This document shows positions 1 to 10,210 of a stretch of DNA of 64,000 nt, one piece after another (the stretch's first letter is position 1; each line of letters opens with the position of its first letter). A program made the translations under genes and the position numbers. The DNA lies in assembly GCA_001972305.1 (NCBI GenBank), contig BDDD01000993.1:124001-188000 (forward strand), written 5' to 3'. Below the pieces are notes generated by a model. That model saw only the letters and a list, made by a program, of their open reading frames with translations. It searched no databases and was not told the origin of the DNA. This DNA is from Cephalotus follicularis. Lineage: Eukaryota; Streptophyta; Magnoliopsida; Oxalidales; Cephalotaceae.

Positions 1-1540
1 GACAAATCGTTAAATCTAGATTTTAAACCCAATTTATTTTAATTCCGTCCAATTTTCCAAGTTTTAAGCTGCTGGAGTTGAGTTTGAACCTTTTATTTGC
101 TACTGGATTTGTTTTTCTTCGGGCCTTTCATTGAATAGCAGATTTGAAACTTAGGGCCTTTTATTTGATGAATTCGGACTTAAAATTTGAGTTTGATACT
201 TGTATGATTAGGTCCAGTTTTTTTTTTAACTTTGTCTTAGATTGTCTTTGGGCCTGATTCTTATCAACCCTTACCTTAGCCCATTTCCTTTTTTTTTAAT
301 AAAAACAAAAATTACAAAAAATAGAAGAATAAAAACACAAAGAAAAGGATCACCCTCATGTCTCCTACACTAATACCCCTGCACCGACCATCAGCCTACC
401 TTCACTGAAAATGCCCAACTTGACCCCCCAATTTGCCCCACATTTCCCACCAAAAAACCCAATCATTAACCCTAATTCCTACCTCTATATATGCTAGCTA
501 TAGTGCACACAACAAAGAGGGGAGACCTACCAGAGGAACAACGAAAACACAAGAAAACCCAAAAATTACAACACCAGGAACCAGAACGCCTGCAATAAAA
601 AACCTTTAACCCATCAACCCCACCCCAATGCATAGCGATATTCAACCAGACAACCAGAATCTACAAAGAAAACAACCATTTTCATCAGAAAACCAGAAAC
701 CACACATAGGAGCAATACAACAACGGAGCAACCAAAAAGAAGGAGAACAAATGAAAACACAACAGAAAAATTACAAAGTGTATTTGAGGTATCTGCTCTC
801 TCTTTTTTCTCCATCTTCATCACCCACGCACACACCCAACACTTAATACCTGTATTAGCAAAGCACTATATATCAAATGCAAACCAAATAGCCCAGAACA
901 ACCCAAAACACAACACCACAAACTGACACTCAAAATATGTAATCACATACCACATTTTCACACATACACTACTGTACACAACACACACTAACATATACAC
1001 CATCTTACACAACACACACCACTCCACACTCACTGTGCACCACCCTACACCACCACTCACGGTTGCACACGCCCTCTGCCCCATGTGATGACACACCATT
1101 CACCACCAACCCGTTGATTAAACTACACGAGGAGCGAGAGTCGAGCCGTCGATTAGACGTACTCGAGCAAGTAGAGATGCAGAAATAGTGAATGTAGCCC
1201 AAGAGATTGAAGTGGTAGCGAGGGTCATGATGTCTGAATTGGATAAGTGACCGACTGTATGGATTGGAATGAACGAGTGATCAATCAAATGGACCGAAAG
1301 GCATGAGCGTTTGACTGAGTGGATTTCGTATCGGATGACAATTGACCGATCGATTGGTTGAGTAAGTGGTTTAGTGGATCCTAAGCTCGAACCCTCGGGG
1401 ACTGGCTAGTAAGTATTTGAGTGAATGATTGATTGCATAATTGATTAACCGAATGAATGATTGAACGTGTGACTGAGTGAATGATCGAATGATTGATTGG
1501 ACGACTAAGTGAATGAACGACTGATTAAAAAAGGGGAAGC

Positions 1541-2060
1541 GGTTAACTACTTATATATGCTGGTATGGGACAGTATATATATTTAGTCAACTACTAGATG
1601 TTAACTATTTATATATATGTTGGTATGGGACGACATATATATACCTAGTCAGCTTCTAGATTCCTAGTAGAGTGCTAAGTGGATATGGATAGTAACGATA
1701 TCGTATCGTTATTGAATCGTATCGAAGCATTACGGATCATTGTTGGACCAAGACTTTCGAGGGACTGTGAATGAACGAATTGTTATTGAATGGATATGGA
1801 ATGGCAATTGAATGATTGTGGATTGTATGGTTATAGGCTATAGTGTTATTTAATTAAATCGTACCCTTATCGTATTGTTATGGAATGATAATGGAAATTG
1901 ATGTGGATCGTACGGTTATGGATTGAATGAATGTTAGATGATGGTTAACTACTTATATATGCTGGTATGGGACAATATATGTATTTAGCTAATCGCTAGA
2001 TGGTTAACTGTTTATATATGCTGGTATGGGATAGTGTATATACTTAGTTAGCCTCTAGAT
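1541..2060 (+). repeat. Four-copy 58-60 bp repeat near the 3' LTR
   Basis: A unit starting GGTTAACTACTTATATATGC and continuing through TGGTATGGGA to a TAGTCA/TAGCTA and CTAGAT end occurs at about 1549, 1609, 1943 and 2000. The units form two adjacent pairs separated by about 280 bp. Each holds the self-complementary tract TATATA on both sides of GGTATGGGA. The function is unknown; the position just inside the 3' LTR is a common place for tandem repeats in plant gypsy elements. Confidence 0.7.
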
Positions 2061-2198
2061 TATCATCAAATGAATTAGTGACTTGAAATGAATGCGTATT
2101 GCAAAAGCTGCGATCCATGAATGTGCATAACCGCCGAGACCTGATACTTATACGCCCTCACTTGTTTTGATTATGGAATCTCAGGACGAGATTCTCTT

Positions 2199-2212
2199 AA
2201 GGGAGGGAGGAT
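2199..2212 (+). other. Polypurine tract
   Basis: AAGGGAGGGAGGAT lies immediately 5' of the LTR start. It follows a GAGGACGAGATTCT context typical of the 3' end of Del/Tekay-type chromoviruses. It would prime plus-strand DNA synthesis and fixes the orientation of the element as plus. Confidence 0.8.
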
Positions 2213-2483
2213 TGTAACACCCCGAAATTTTTATAAATGGAAGGAATGTCATTTGGGCCTGAAATACTTGTTATTGCTTTTGGGCCGAACTGGATTAAGG
2301 AAGAAAAAGGATTATTGGGCCGACATTGACAAGCCCTCAGCCCAATTTAGTAAAGAAAATGACAAGAATGGTCCAAGGAAGAGAAAGAAGGAGCTGGGCC
2401 GACCATCACCATATTACCAGCTCAAAAATTGTGAAAGAAATTGGTAGAATGGTGTAGGAAGTTCCAGAGCCTTCCATTGTGTT

Positions 2484-2490
2484 TATAAAA
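2484..2490 (+). promoter_or_regulatory. TATA box of the long LTR
   Basis: TATAAAA lies in the context GTGTTTATAAAAAAGG, about 270 bp into the LTR. The nested solo LTRs have a TATA box at a comparable distance from their start, so this is the likely U3 promoter. Confidence 0.6.
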
Positions 2491-2959
2491 AAGGAAAGTG
2501 AAGAATGTGGGGAGGGTTGTTGCTGAAATGGAGAGAAAGAGACAAAGGAAGGGCAGTGTCCGGAGAATTCATGTCTCCCCCTTCCTCTCTTGTTTAAATC
2601 CCTCATTTTCACCTTGAAAAGGGACATGGAGTGAGCAACCCTGGAAGTGGAAGGAGAAACAGAGAAAGAAAGAGCTTAGTGTAAAGGCAAATGAGAAATT
2701 GTAGCAGTTGAGTAGAGCAAAGGAAAGCATAATCAAACTCCAGAGGATTTAAGGTAGGATCTACTTCCTACTCAGAGCCTTTACTCTTAATGTGTATTGT
2801 TATGGGTACTGTGATAATAATGAATGCTCAGGCTAGAATTAGGTAAATGTTATAAAGGTAGAATGACTGAGATGGGTTAAATGGTCCTCTGCAATTGATG
2901 GGTATTAGAGTTAGTGAATGTTGTGTGTTAATTGAATAAGTGACAGTGCAAGTAGAGGC

Positions 2960-4320
2960 GGCGCCCAAGTGTGAATAAGCATGCGCTGAGCAATGGGTCG
3001 TAGCGCTCCACGCATGCGTCCGTGCAGTGCTTCCAAGCACGCCACGCCTGTACCAAGCATGCCGAATAGTGTTTCCAAGTACGCCATGCATGCGTCCGAG
3101 TATACGGAGATGACGCCTAGGCATGCCATGCATGCGTCCGAGCTATGTGCCCGAGCTCTCCATCGTAGGCGTGCAACCTGTGCATGCCCAACGTGTCGAG
3201 CTCTCCATTGTAAGCGTGTGCGTCCTATGCGTGCCGAGCATGCCTAGCGTCATACCTAAGCTCTCCACTAGCATGCGTCCTGAGCATGCAGTGCCTTGCG
3301 CTGAGCTCTCCAACATAGGCATTCTGAGCATGCACCCCAAGCACGCCAAGCATAGCGTCCGAGCTCCCTATCGCCATACGTCCCGAGCATGGCATAGCCT
3401 CCGAGCTCCCTATCACCGCGTCCCGAGCATGTGATGATATACACCCGAGCTCTCTATCGTAGGTGTATGTCCGAGCATGCAACGTCATGGCTGAGCTCTC
3501 CACATCGTGAGCATGCAGTGTCATGGCCGAGCTCTCCACATGCATGCATCCCGAGCATGCAGTGTCATGGCCGAGCTCTCCACTAGCATACGTCCCAAGC
3601 AAGCAATGCCTTGCCCCGAGCTCTCCAACATAGGCGTTTTCGAGCATGCCGAGCTCTCCACAATGTTAGCATGCGAGGTGGTATGTCCTAACACACCAAG
3701 CGCCGAGCATGCCAAGTTGAGGGCTCTAACACGCCTACACCCGAGCATGCTGAGCAGTGCTTCCAAGCACGCCATGCCTGCTTCCGAGCATGCAACGTCA
3801 TGCCCGAGCTCTCCACAGTGTGAGCATACGTTCCAGGCGTGCGTCCTGTGCATGTTGAGCGTTATGCAGAGCATGACATAACGCCCTGCGTCCTAAGCAT
3901 GGCATAACGCCCGAGCTCTCCTTAGCGTGAGCATGCGCTCGAGCATGCAGTGTTGTATCCTGAGCTCTCCCTAACGCCATGCATCCCGAGCATGGCATAG
4001 CGCCCGAGCTCTCTATCGCCATGCGTCCCATGCATGTGATGATGCGCACCCGAGCTCTCCATCATAGGCATGCGTCCTGTACATGTCGAGCATGCGTCCA
4101 AGCATGCAATGTCGTGTACCCGAGCTCTCCATCGTAGGTGCACGTCCCGAGCATGCAATGTTGTGCGCCGAGCTTTCCATAGTGCAAGCATGCGTCCCGA
4201 GCATGTGTTGTAAGGCTCTCGAGCTCTCCACAACATGCATCTTGAGCATGCAGTGTTAGGCGCCCGAACATGCCATGCACCGAGCATGCATGCTATGCGC
4301 CAAGTGCTCTTGATGCAAGT
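2960..4320. repeat. GC-rich degenerate repeat field of GAGCTC and GCATGC motifs
   Basis: Dozens of imperfect units alternate CCGAGCTCTCCA with CCGAGCATGC or GCATGCGTCC at 25-45 bp intervals. Both cores are palindromes. Many open frames on both strands result from the repeat composition and show no protein family. The field lies inside the LTR between the promoter-proximal leader and the 3' hairpin, and is absent from the shorter related LTR at 21356-22475. Confidence 0.8.
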
Positions 4321-4499
4321 GCATTCAATTTGTACCTGACCTAGGCGTCGTGAAGGACTAGAGTAGCAGAGTGAATAAAAGTAAAAGAATAATGAGTGTA
4401 GTGTAATGTAGTGAAGGCAGACCTCTCAGAGAAATAGAAATGTAGTGTTACTGTAATGAGTAATGAAATGTTAATGTAGTGTTAATGTAGTGAAATGGA

Positions 4500-4980
4500 A
4501 TGTAATGGACTTGGTCATAGCTGAGATGAACCCTACGGGGTTCACTGGCCGAGATGAACCAGTAAGGCTATCCTTGAGATGAACCAATGGGTCACCAATT
4601 GAGATGAACCAGGAGGGTACCGAGATAGCCCAATGGATCACCGATTGAGATGAGCCAATGGATCACCGATCGAGATGAGCCACACTGATTGAATGAATGT
4701 TACTGTATAGTGTGATAGTGTTAAGGTACTGTTAAATGAATGTTAATGTTTAGTGTAGTGTATAATGACTGACTAATGGAAATGAAAGTGTGAATGTTCC
4801 TCTCCTCTGCCTATAACGCCTAGAGCGCATATATCGATCTTCCTAAAGCCGGGGAACCCGATGAACTGGTCTGTCTAAAATATAATGTTTATTCCATCTC
4901 GACTCCTCTGCCTTTAACGTCTGGAGTGCGTCTACCGCTCCTCCCTAAGTAGGGGATGCCGAGGGAGAATCTGAATGATT
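4500..4980 (+). repeat. GAGATGAACC repeats and a duplicated 65-bp block
   Basis: From about 4520 to 4685, GAGATGAACC or GAGATGAGCC recurs about seven times with CAATGGATCACCGAT spacers. A second block around CTCCTCTGCCT, ending in a GGGGA tract, occurs twice, near 4800 and 4900. Around these lie AATGTTAATGTAGTG simple repeats. No coding signal is visible. Confidence 0.7.
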
Positions 4981-5147
4981 GTTAATGGTACTGTAAATGA
5001 CTGTACTGTGAATGATTATTAATGGTACTGTGAATGTTATGAATGCTTGTACTGTGTGGTTAATTATGCATTGCATCTCTCATTGCATACATGTTGCATT
5101 GCACTCCACATATGCATGCGCAGTAGTTCCTACACAACCAGTAGTTA

Positions 5148-5179
5148 CTGACCCATTGCATTGTCATATAATGGGTCAG
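5148..5179 (+). other. Conserved hairpin near the LTR 3' end
   Basis: CTGACCCATT and AATGGGTCAG form a 10-bp stem around a 12-nt loop. The same hairpin with different loops occurs near 22139-22166 and 25647-25673, in the two solo LTRs, each followed by CAGGT(A/T)CAGG. This suggests a structured RNA signal in R/U5. Confidence 0.6.
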
Positions 5180-5493
5180 GTACAGGTGGAGCTTCGCAGC
5201 AAGTAGAAGATTGAACCCTGAGTAAGTCTCCTCCTTTCAGTTGCAGTTGGACGACCCGAGAGCATAATGATATTAAATATTGACCTGTCGGTTTGTGGCA
5301 GAGCTATAATTGTGAACAGTATTGTACATTGGGTTTTATCCACATAAGTGATGTTTTTATTAGATTTTTTACCGGTATAATTATATTGTTAAATGTTTTT
5401 TAATTATTCCGCTAAATTGTTATAAGTATTGAATGGTACTGTTTGTAGCGCACCAGGCCTTGGGAGTTTACCCTTGGGGTTTGGGACGTTACA

Positions 5494-5976
5494 GTCTACC
5501 TATAATGGTTATCGTTATTATAGCCCATGGTGCATGCATGTCTTCCTCTCATATGCTCCAAACAATATGTCACCTTACAAAAGGAGAGGGGACTTGGTTA
5601 GGTGTCTTGTACATATCATTGTTATACCATTGTTAAAAAACTGAAATCAACAATTAATAAAAGCCTAAATTTTATAATATTTCTTCATTTGGACAATTTT
5701 AGTTGTGATTTTAAGAATTTGAAAAAACAATAGTTTAGAAAGCAACACTTTTAAAAGATATTTAAATCACAAGCAACTATAAAAGTTATGATAACGAGAC
5801 GACACCTCATAAATTATCTGGCTTCATAAAATTATAAAACATAGAATCATAGCGTTAATATACCGACACTAACATAACACCATTTATGATTACATATGTC
5901 AATAACTTTATTAACATGGATCCATATATGGTAGTGTAGCAATAGAATAACATGTAAAAAGTCGTATCATAATATG
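5494..5976. other. AT-rich intergenic spacer
   Basis: AT-rich sequence lies between the long LTR and element 1. I see no open frame, repeat or promoter that stands out. Confidence 0.7.
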
Positions 5977-5981
5977 CTACT
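5977..5981. repeat. TSD of element 1, left copy (CTACT)
   Basis: CTACT immediately precedes TGTTGATAC and is repeated exactly at 20466-20470 after the other LTR. Confidence 0.9.
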
Positions 5982-6629
5982 TGTTGATACAGAAATCCTC
6001 CCGTCAACAGTACCCCACGTGTAAGGGTTTAATTTGTTTAGAGGAGACGCGGGAATCTGTCCGAGAAAGGGAGTTTAGTGATAGCTGATGATCCCTGCAC
6101 AAGCAAGAGGGAATGGTAGAAGGCCCAGGAGGTGGTACTCCCGGGGACACTCCGACGCTCAAGTTAGCAGTTGTACAGAGAGTATTGAGGTTCTTTATGT
6201 GCTAGAAAAATGGCTGACCTTTGTATTGACTGTTGAACTGGTATTTATAGGAACGTCTGTGATTGATGAGTGTCTAATCGGGAGTTGGCTGCCCCTAGGG
6301 AGAAGACGTCAGTGGCCCTGACATTTCCCTTGGTCTCCTCCCCACTTGGTGTCCATAGCCGCAAGCCCATTAATGGATTGGAGGGCGGTGGCGGCTTGTC
6401 AGTTTCTTTCCTCACACTAATGTGATGGGGTGTCAGTCTATCTGTGTGGCTACGCGGGCGTGCGAGACTGACTTCCTGGCCTGTGTGGGGTGTCAGACTG
6501 TTTGGGGAGAACTTTTCCTTGATTGATGACAAGACATATACTCCATGCTCTCATTCCCTAGAAGGACAACTGTTATCCTCCTCTCCTGACACGTGTGATT
6601 AGGCTTATAAGAGATTTTTTCCCACATCA
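5982..6629 (-). mobile_element. Element 1, 3' LTR
   Basis: On the plus strand it runs TGTTGATACAG...CCCACATCA; in element sense it is TGATGTGGG...TCAACA. A TATAAATA box lies at 6249-6242 (minus). A G-box (ACACGTGT) lies about 30 nt from the LTR's own 5' end. It aligns end to end with 19818-20465. Confidence 0.93.
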
Positions 6630-6660
6630 TACACCCCTCCTGGTCCTGCTTCTCTGGCCG
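6630..6660 (-). other. Element 1 polypurine tract
   Basis: Read on the minus strand, the purine-rich run GGACCAGGAGGGGTGTA abuts the 3' LTR start TGATGTGGG. Element 3 has a closely similar tract ending GGGGGGCATA before TGATATGGG. Confidence 0.75.
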
Positions 6661-6744
6661 TGGCAGAGGAGGGGGAGCAGAGTTGAAGAAACGGGACCGG
6701 GAGTGTTCACCCGGGGAAGATCTCCCACGGATCGGCTAACGGGA

Positions 6745-7900
6745 CTTGCCTGGGCTGACCAGGTGAATGGAAGAGACCGGGCTGGGGACCCCTCTTAGGC
6801 TGGCGTGCAGAACCTGCCTGGGCTGACCAGGTGAGGGGAGCAGGCTGGGCTGAGGACCCCTCCTGGGCTGACGTGCGGAGCCTGCCTGGGCTGACCAGGT
6901 GAAGGGGAGAGACCGGGTTGGGGACCCCTCCTGGGCTGACGTGCGGTGCCTGCCTGGGCTGACCAGGTGAAAGGAAGAGACTGGGCAGGGGACCCCTCCT
7001 GGGCTGGCGTGCTGAGCCTGCCTGCGCTGTCCAGGTGAAGGGGAGAGACCGGGCTGGGGACCCCTTCTGGGCTGACGTGTGGTGCCTGCCTGGGCTGACC
7101 AGGTGAAGGGAAGAGACCGGACTAGGGACCCCTCCTGGGCTGGCGTGCAGAACCTGCCTGGGCTGACCAGGTGAGGGGAGCGGGCTGGGCTGAGGACCCC
7201 TCCTGGGCTGACGTGCGGAGCCTGCCTGGGCTGACCAGGTGAAGGGGAGAGATCGGGTTGGGGACCCCTCCTGGGCTGACGTGCAGTGCCTGCCTGGGCT
7301 GACCAGGTGAAGGGGAGAGACTGGGCAGGGGACCCCTCCTGGGCTGGCGTGCTGAGCCTGCCCGGGCTATCCAGGTGAAGGGGAGAGACCGGGCTGGCGA
7401 CCCCTCCTGGGCTGACGTGTGGTGCCTGCCTGGGCTGACCAGGTAAAGGGAAGAGACCGGGCTGGGGACCCCTCCTGGGCTGGCGTGCAGAACCTGCCTG
7501 GGCTGACCAGGTGAGGGGAGTGGGCCGGGCTGAGGACCCCTCCTGGGCTAACGTGCGGAGCCTGCTTGGGCTGACCAGGTGAAGGGGAGAGACCGGGCTG
7601 GGGACCCCTCCTGGGCTGACGTGCGGTGCCTGCCTGGGCTGACCAGGTGAAGGGGAGAGACTGGGCAGGGGACCCCTCCTGGGCTGGCGTGCTGAGCCTG
7701 CCTGGACTGACCAGGTAAAGGGGAGCGACCGGGCTGGGGACCCCTCCTGGGCTGACGTGTGGTGCCTGCCTGGGTTGACCAGGTGAAAGGGAGAGACTGG
7801 GCAGGGGACCCCTCCTGGGCTGGCGTGCTGAGCCTGCCTGGGCTGACCAGGTGAAGGGAAGAGACCGGGCTGGGGACCCCTCCTGGGATGGCGTGTGGGA
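6745..7900 (-). repeat. 68-bp minisatellite with 340-bp higher-order period
   Basis: A GC-rich unit containing CCTGCCTGGGCTGACCAGG and GGGGACCCCTCCTGGGCTG repeats about 17 times with an exact 68-bp step (for example 6813, 6881, 6949, 7017). A variant unit marked CAGAACCTGCC and GTGAGGGGAG returns at 6813, 7153 and 7493, a 340-bp, five-unit period. The array lies between the antisense gene and the 3' LTR, where Tat elements commonly carry tandem repeats. The 406-codon minus-strand open frame across it reflects a stop-free unit rather than a known protein. Confidence 0.95.
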
Positions 7901-8041
7901 CCTTGCTGGGTTCCTGTGTTGGGTGAACTAGGTCCAAGTCTAGCAAACCACCCCAACCGTCAACGAGGTAGGGTGTGACAGGTGTTGCCTCGGGCCACCC
8001 CTCTTCACTTAATGCTCATCATCACGCCGTTAATTTTGGAT

Positions 8042-8165
8042 GTCTGACGCTTCGATGCCTGCGCGCGTCCCTTCGAGACCTTAAATGCTTGACTTCTCGA
8101 TGCCTACGCGTGTCCCTTCAAGATCTTAAATGCTTGACATTTCGATGCCAGCGCATGACCCCTCG
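8042..8165 (+). repeat. Three 45-bp repeats upstream of the antisense promoter
   Basis: CGATGCC recurs at 8053, 8098 and 8143 within units that end CCCTTC(G/A)AGA(C/T)CTTAAATG. They sit 80-200 bp upstream of the TATA box of the element 1 antisense gene and could be promoter elements. This role is inferred from position only. Confidence 0.7.
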
Positions 8166-8245
8166 TTAACCACCCCCGAACTAACAGGGGGATCTCCACC
8201 CTTGATGGTCCATGGGATCCACGGTTCAGATTCGCCCTGGGGGCC

Positions 8246-8253
8246 TTTAAATA
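8246..8253 (+). promoter_or_regulatory. TATA box of the element 1 antisense gene
   Basis: TTTAAATA in GGGCCTTTAAATACCCC is followed by a C/T-rich leader. TATA-like boxes occur at the matching place in element 2 (22719) and element 3 (50748, minus), supporting a dedicated promoter for the antisense gene. A GT donor (AAG|GTGAGC) for a 5' UTR intron is visible at 8378. Confidence 0.6.
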
Positions 8254-8462
8254 CCCCTTCCTTCTCCAAGGGTTCTCTTTACGTATTCTCAAACCCTAAG
8301 AGCTGTAGAGAGAGAAAGAAAAAGCTTTTGACCTTCGAACCTTCAACCTTCATCTTCCCTCTAACGCAAGAACTAAGGTGAGCCCATCTCTGTTCACCCC
8401 TTCTCCTATTTAAACCATCCATGTCCACCTCGTCCTCCTCGTCCTCTCTTTCTGGCAACCCT

Positions 8463-9389
8463 ATGGCGAGAACGAAGCAAACAAAAAGACTCCTCAGGGG
8501 CCCTGAAGCGGTCGCCCGTGTGTCCAGGGGAGTAACAGTGGTCGTCCGCCCCTAGATATGAAGGTGGAGATGGGGGCCTCCACTGCTGGGAACCCCAAAG
8601 TTGAGGCCACCGGGGCCGGAGTCCAGGTCTTCCGGGCGGACTTTGAAGAGTCCACCATGCGCCCATACAAACTGGCGCAGCTGGCCAAGGAGTACGCCAT
8701 CCCTGGCGGGTTGGACTTGGAGATCCCAGCTGACCCCTGGTCCGCTACTGTGAGCCAACCGGGGCATTTCGTGGTGTTCCAGGATGCCTTGGAGCACGGA
8801 CTGAGGCTCCGCCTGCCTCCGTTCGCTATCACTGTCATCAGGCATTACCAGATCCACCCCTCTATGCTACAAGCTCAGTCCTGGGGGTTTATCGTGGGAT
8901 TCCTCGTGCGGTGCCTTGAACAGGGGGCGGTGCCCACCATTGGATTGTTCAAGGAGTTCCATACTGTGGCTCCTACTCTGAAGAAGCGCGGCTTCCACTT
9001 CAAGTCGTGTGTGAGCCGCCCTAACCTGCTGACAGAGAACACCAAGTCAGTCAAGCGTTGGAGGGAGAAGTACTTCCTGGTCAAGAACCTCCCTGGCTTC
9101 ACGCCCTTCCCTTGGGCAGACTCACTGGACATCGGGCGCCTGAACCAGAGGTCTTTCCTGACCAGGGAGGAGGCAGCGGACTTGAGGAGGCTCTCAGCCC
9201 TTGAGTCGGAGGACGTGCTGAAGGTCGTATCCGAGGACCATCTGCGGAGGCGCGGGCTGAGCATGTCTGTGGGCTGCAGGGTTAGGCTGGAGTTGGAGGC
9301 CGAGGAAGGACCCATGAGGGCGCAGGGAGAGAGAGGGAGAGACGGTCATGGCGGAGCTGCTTCCTCCGCGGCCCCGCAAGGAGAGAGCC
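8463..9389 (+). pseudogene. Antisense gene exon 1, element 1: H3-tail-like start plus Transposase_28-like domain (frameshifted)
   Basis: The ATG at 8463 opens MARTKQTKR, which matches histone H3 residues 1-6 and 8. That frame stops at 8551-8555, and the rest of the exon is open in another frame from 8507 on, so one indel separates start and domain. The domain (roughly 8640-9270) resembles Transposase_28, the 'putative gypsy type transposon' family: conserved blocks include FVVFQDALEHGLRL, HPSMLQAQSWGFIVGF, GLFKEFH, KRGFHFK and WREKYFLVKN. The exon ends at a GT donor at 9390 in phase 1, as in elements 2 and 3. The gene is antisense to Gag-Pol. Its function is unknown; the mimicry reading is inference. 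Confidence 0.75.
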
Positions 9390-9483
9390 GTACTATGCTT
9401 TCTCTATGGCTACTTTATTTTTAAGTATGTGCTAAACCTTTATCTTTCAACGTCTCTAACTGTTTCTTTCTTCGTCTGTGCAG
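9390..9483 (+). other. Intron 1 of the element 1 antisense gene
   Basis: Donor GTACTATG and acceptor TTCGTCTGTGCAG give a 94-nt T-rich intron. Splicing places GGATGACGCGT in phase after exon 1, as at the matching introns 26596-26699 and 45234-45333. Confidence 0.6.
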
Positions 9484-10210
9484 GGATGACGCGTCAAGAC
9501 TCAGCTATAGATCTGCTCAGGGCTGGGCGCGAGCAGGCCCGCTCTGAGGACCCCGAGACGCAGAGGAGGGACGCTGAATGGAGGCGGAGAGCCTTGGAGA
9601 AGTCACAGAGGGCGACCGAGAGGAGGGCGGCCAGGCAGGCCGAGGCGAGGGCAAGGCTAGAGGAGTTACCCCAAACCATATATGCGGAGGCCAGGGCGGC
9701 CAGTGATGCTGAGGAGAGGGAGGCTAGGGAAGCAAGGGCGGCGGCGGCCAGGGAGGCCAGGGCCGCGGCGACCTTGGCTGCGAAGGAAAGGGAGGCCAGG
9801 GCTGCGAGGGCCCGGGCAGCCGAGGAGGCGCGTACCACCGAGGCGGTGCGGAACGCTGAGGAGAGAGCTGCTGAAGGGGCCGCAACTATCCGAAAAGTCC
9901 GGACGCCTCCGCCAGGGAGCCCATGTCTGACGGGGAGCTGGGCCGTCCCACGAAAAGGCCACGGACAGAGAAAGGGAAGGCCCCCGAGGGCGAGGCAGTC
10001 GAACGGTGCCTGTGTGATCCCGACCATCCCTATCCTGCCGCGAAGCTCGCGCAGGTGAGGGATATTCTGGGAGAGCTTGGGCGTGCTGGGGTGTGCCTGA
10101 GGACGCCGGGGGTCCCTGCGGAGCTGGGTCGGGTAGGCATGTTCCCTTACGAGGCGGGGCTGAGAGAGGAGTGGACGGTCGGCCAGCTTTGGACCAACCT
10201 CTTCCAGAGG
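9484..10210 (+). pseudogene. Antisense gene exon 2, element 1: Ala/Arg/Glu-rich coiled coil with a basic stretch (frameshifted)
   Basis: The exon opens MTRQDSAIDLL, matching MASRRGF in element 3 and MTSRHPF in element 2. It then runs about 100 residues rich in A, R and E in heptad-like order (a probable long helix or coiled coil). Near 9905-9923 the frame shifts: the downstream part (open from 9923) continues with a basic NLS-like stretch PTKRPRTEKGK and a block ending WTVGQLWTNLFQR, similar to the other copies. The exon ends at 10210 before GTAAGCCC. No enzymatic motif is visible. Confidence 0.65.

Larger units (their letters stand above)
1..2212 (+). other. Non-coding 3' interior of an LTR retrotransposon
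   Basis: No credible coding frame is visible; the short open frames are unrelated to any family I know. The first 1.1 kb is AT-rich, with a TATA-like tract near 485-492 followed by an A/C-rich leader-like stretch and then a CACA-rich tract to about 1090. From about 1130 the composition changes to degenerate GAATGATTGA-type repeats. The stretch ends in a polypurine tract directly abutting the TGTAACACC start of a long LTR, so it is read as the 3' interior of that element, probably non-autonomous or badly eroded. The left end of the element lies outside the window. Confidence 0.5.
2213..5493 (+). mobile_element. Very long 3' LTR (3.28 kb) of a gypsy element
   Basis: The LTR starts TGTAACACCCCGAAA after a polypurine tract and ends GGGACGTTACA; both ends fit the TG...CA rule. 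It contains a TATA box at 2484-2490, a pyrimidine/purine-rich leader, an intron-like tract, about 1.4 kb of GC-rich degenerate repeats, two further short repeat fields and a 10-bp-stem hairpin near the 3' end. The length and the PPT context suggest the Del/Tekay chromovirus lineage, whose LTRs are unusually long. The 5' LTR is outside the window, so the TSD cannot be tested. The two solo LTRs nested in element 2 share its overall plan. Confidence 0.75.

Noticed and set aside
1..1202. Short ORFs at the window start
   Set aside because: Low-complexity CACA-rich or AT-rich sequence with opposite-strand overlaps and no family resemblance.
2828..4287. Many 70-140 codon open frames on both strands
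   Set aside because: They are shadows of the GC-rich GAGCTC/GCATGC repeat field, overlapping in several frames with repetitive peptides.
6736..7956. A 406-codon minus-strand open frame
   Set aside because: It is the stop-free reading of the 68-bp minisatellite, with Pro/Gln/Ser-rich peptide repeating in successive phases. No domain or start context supports a protein.
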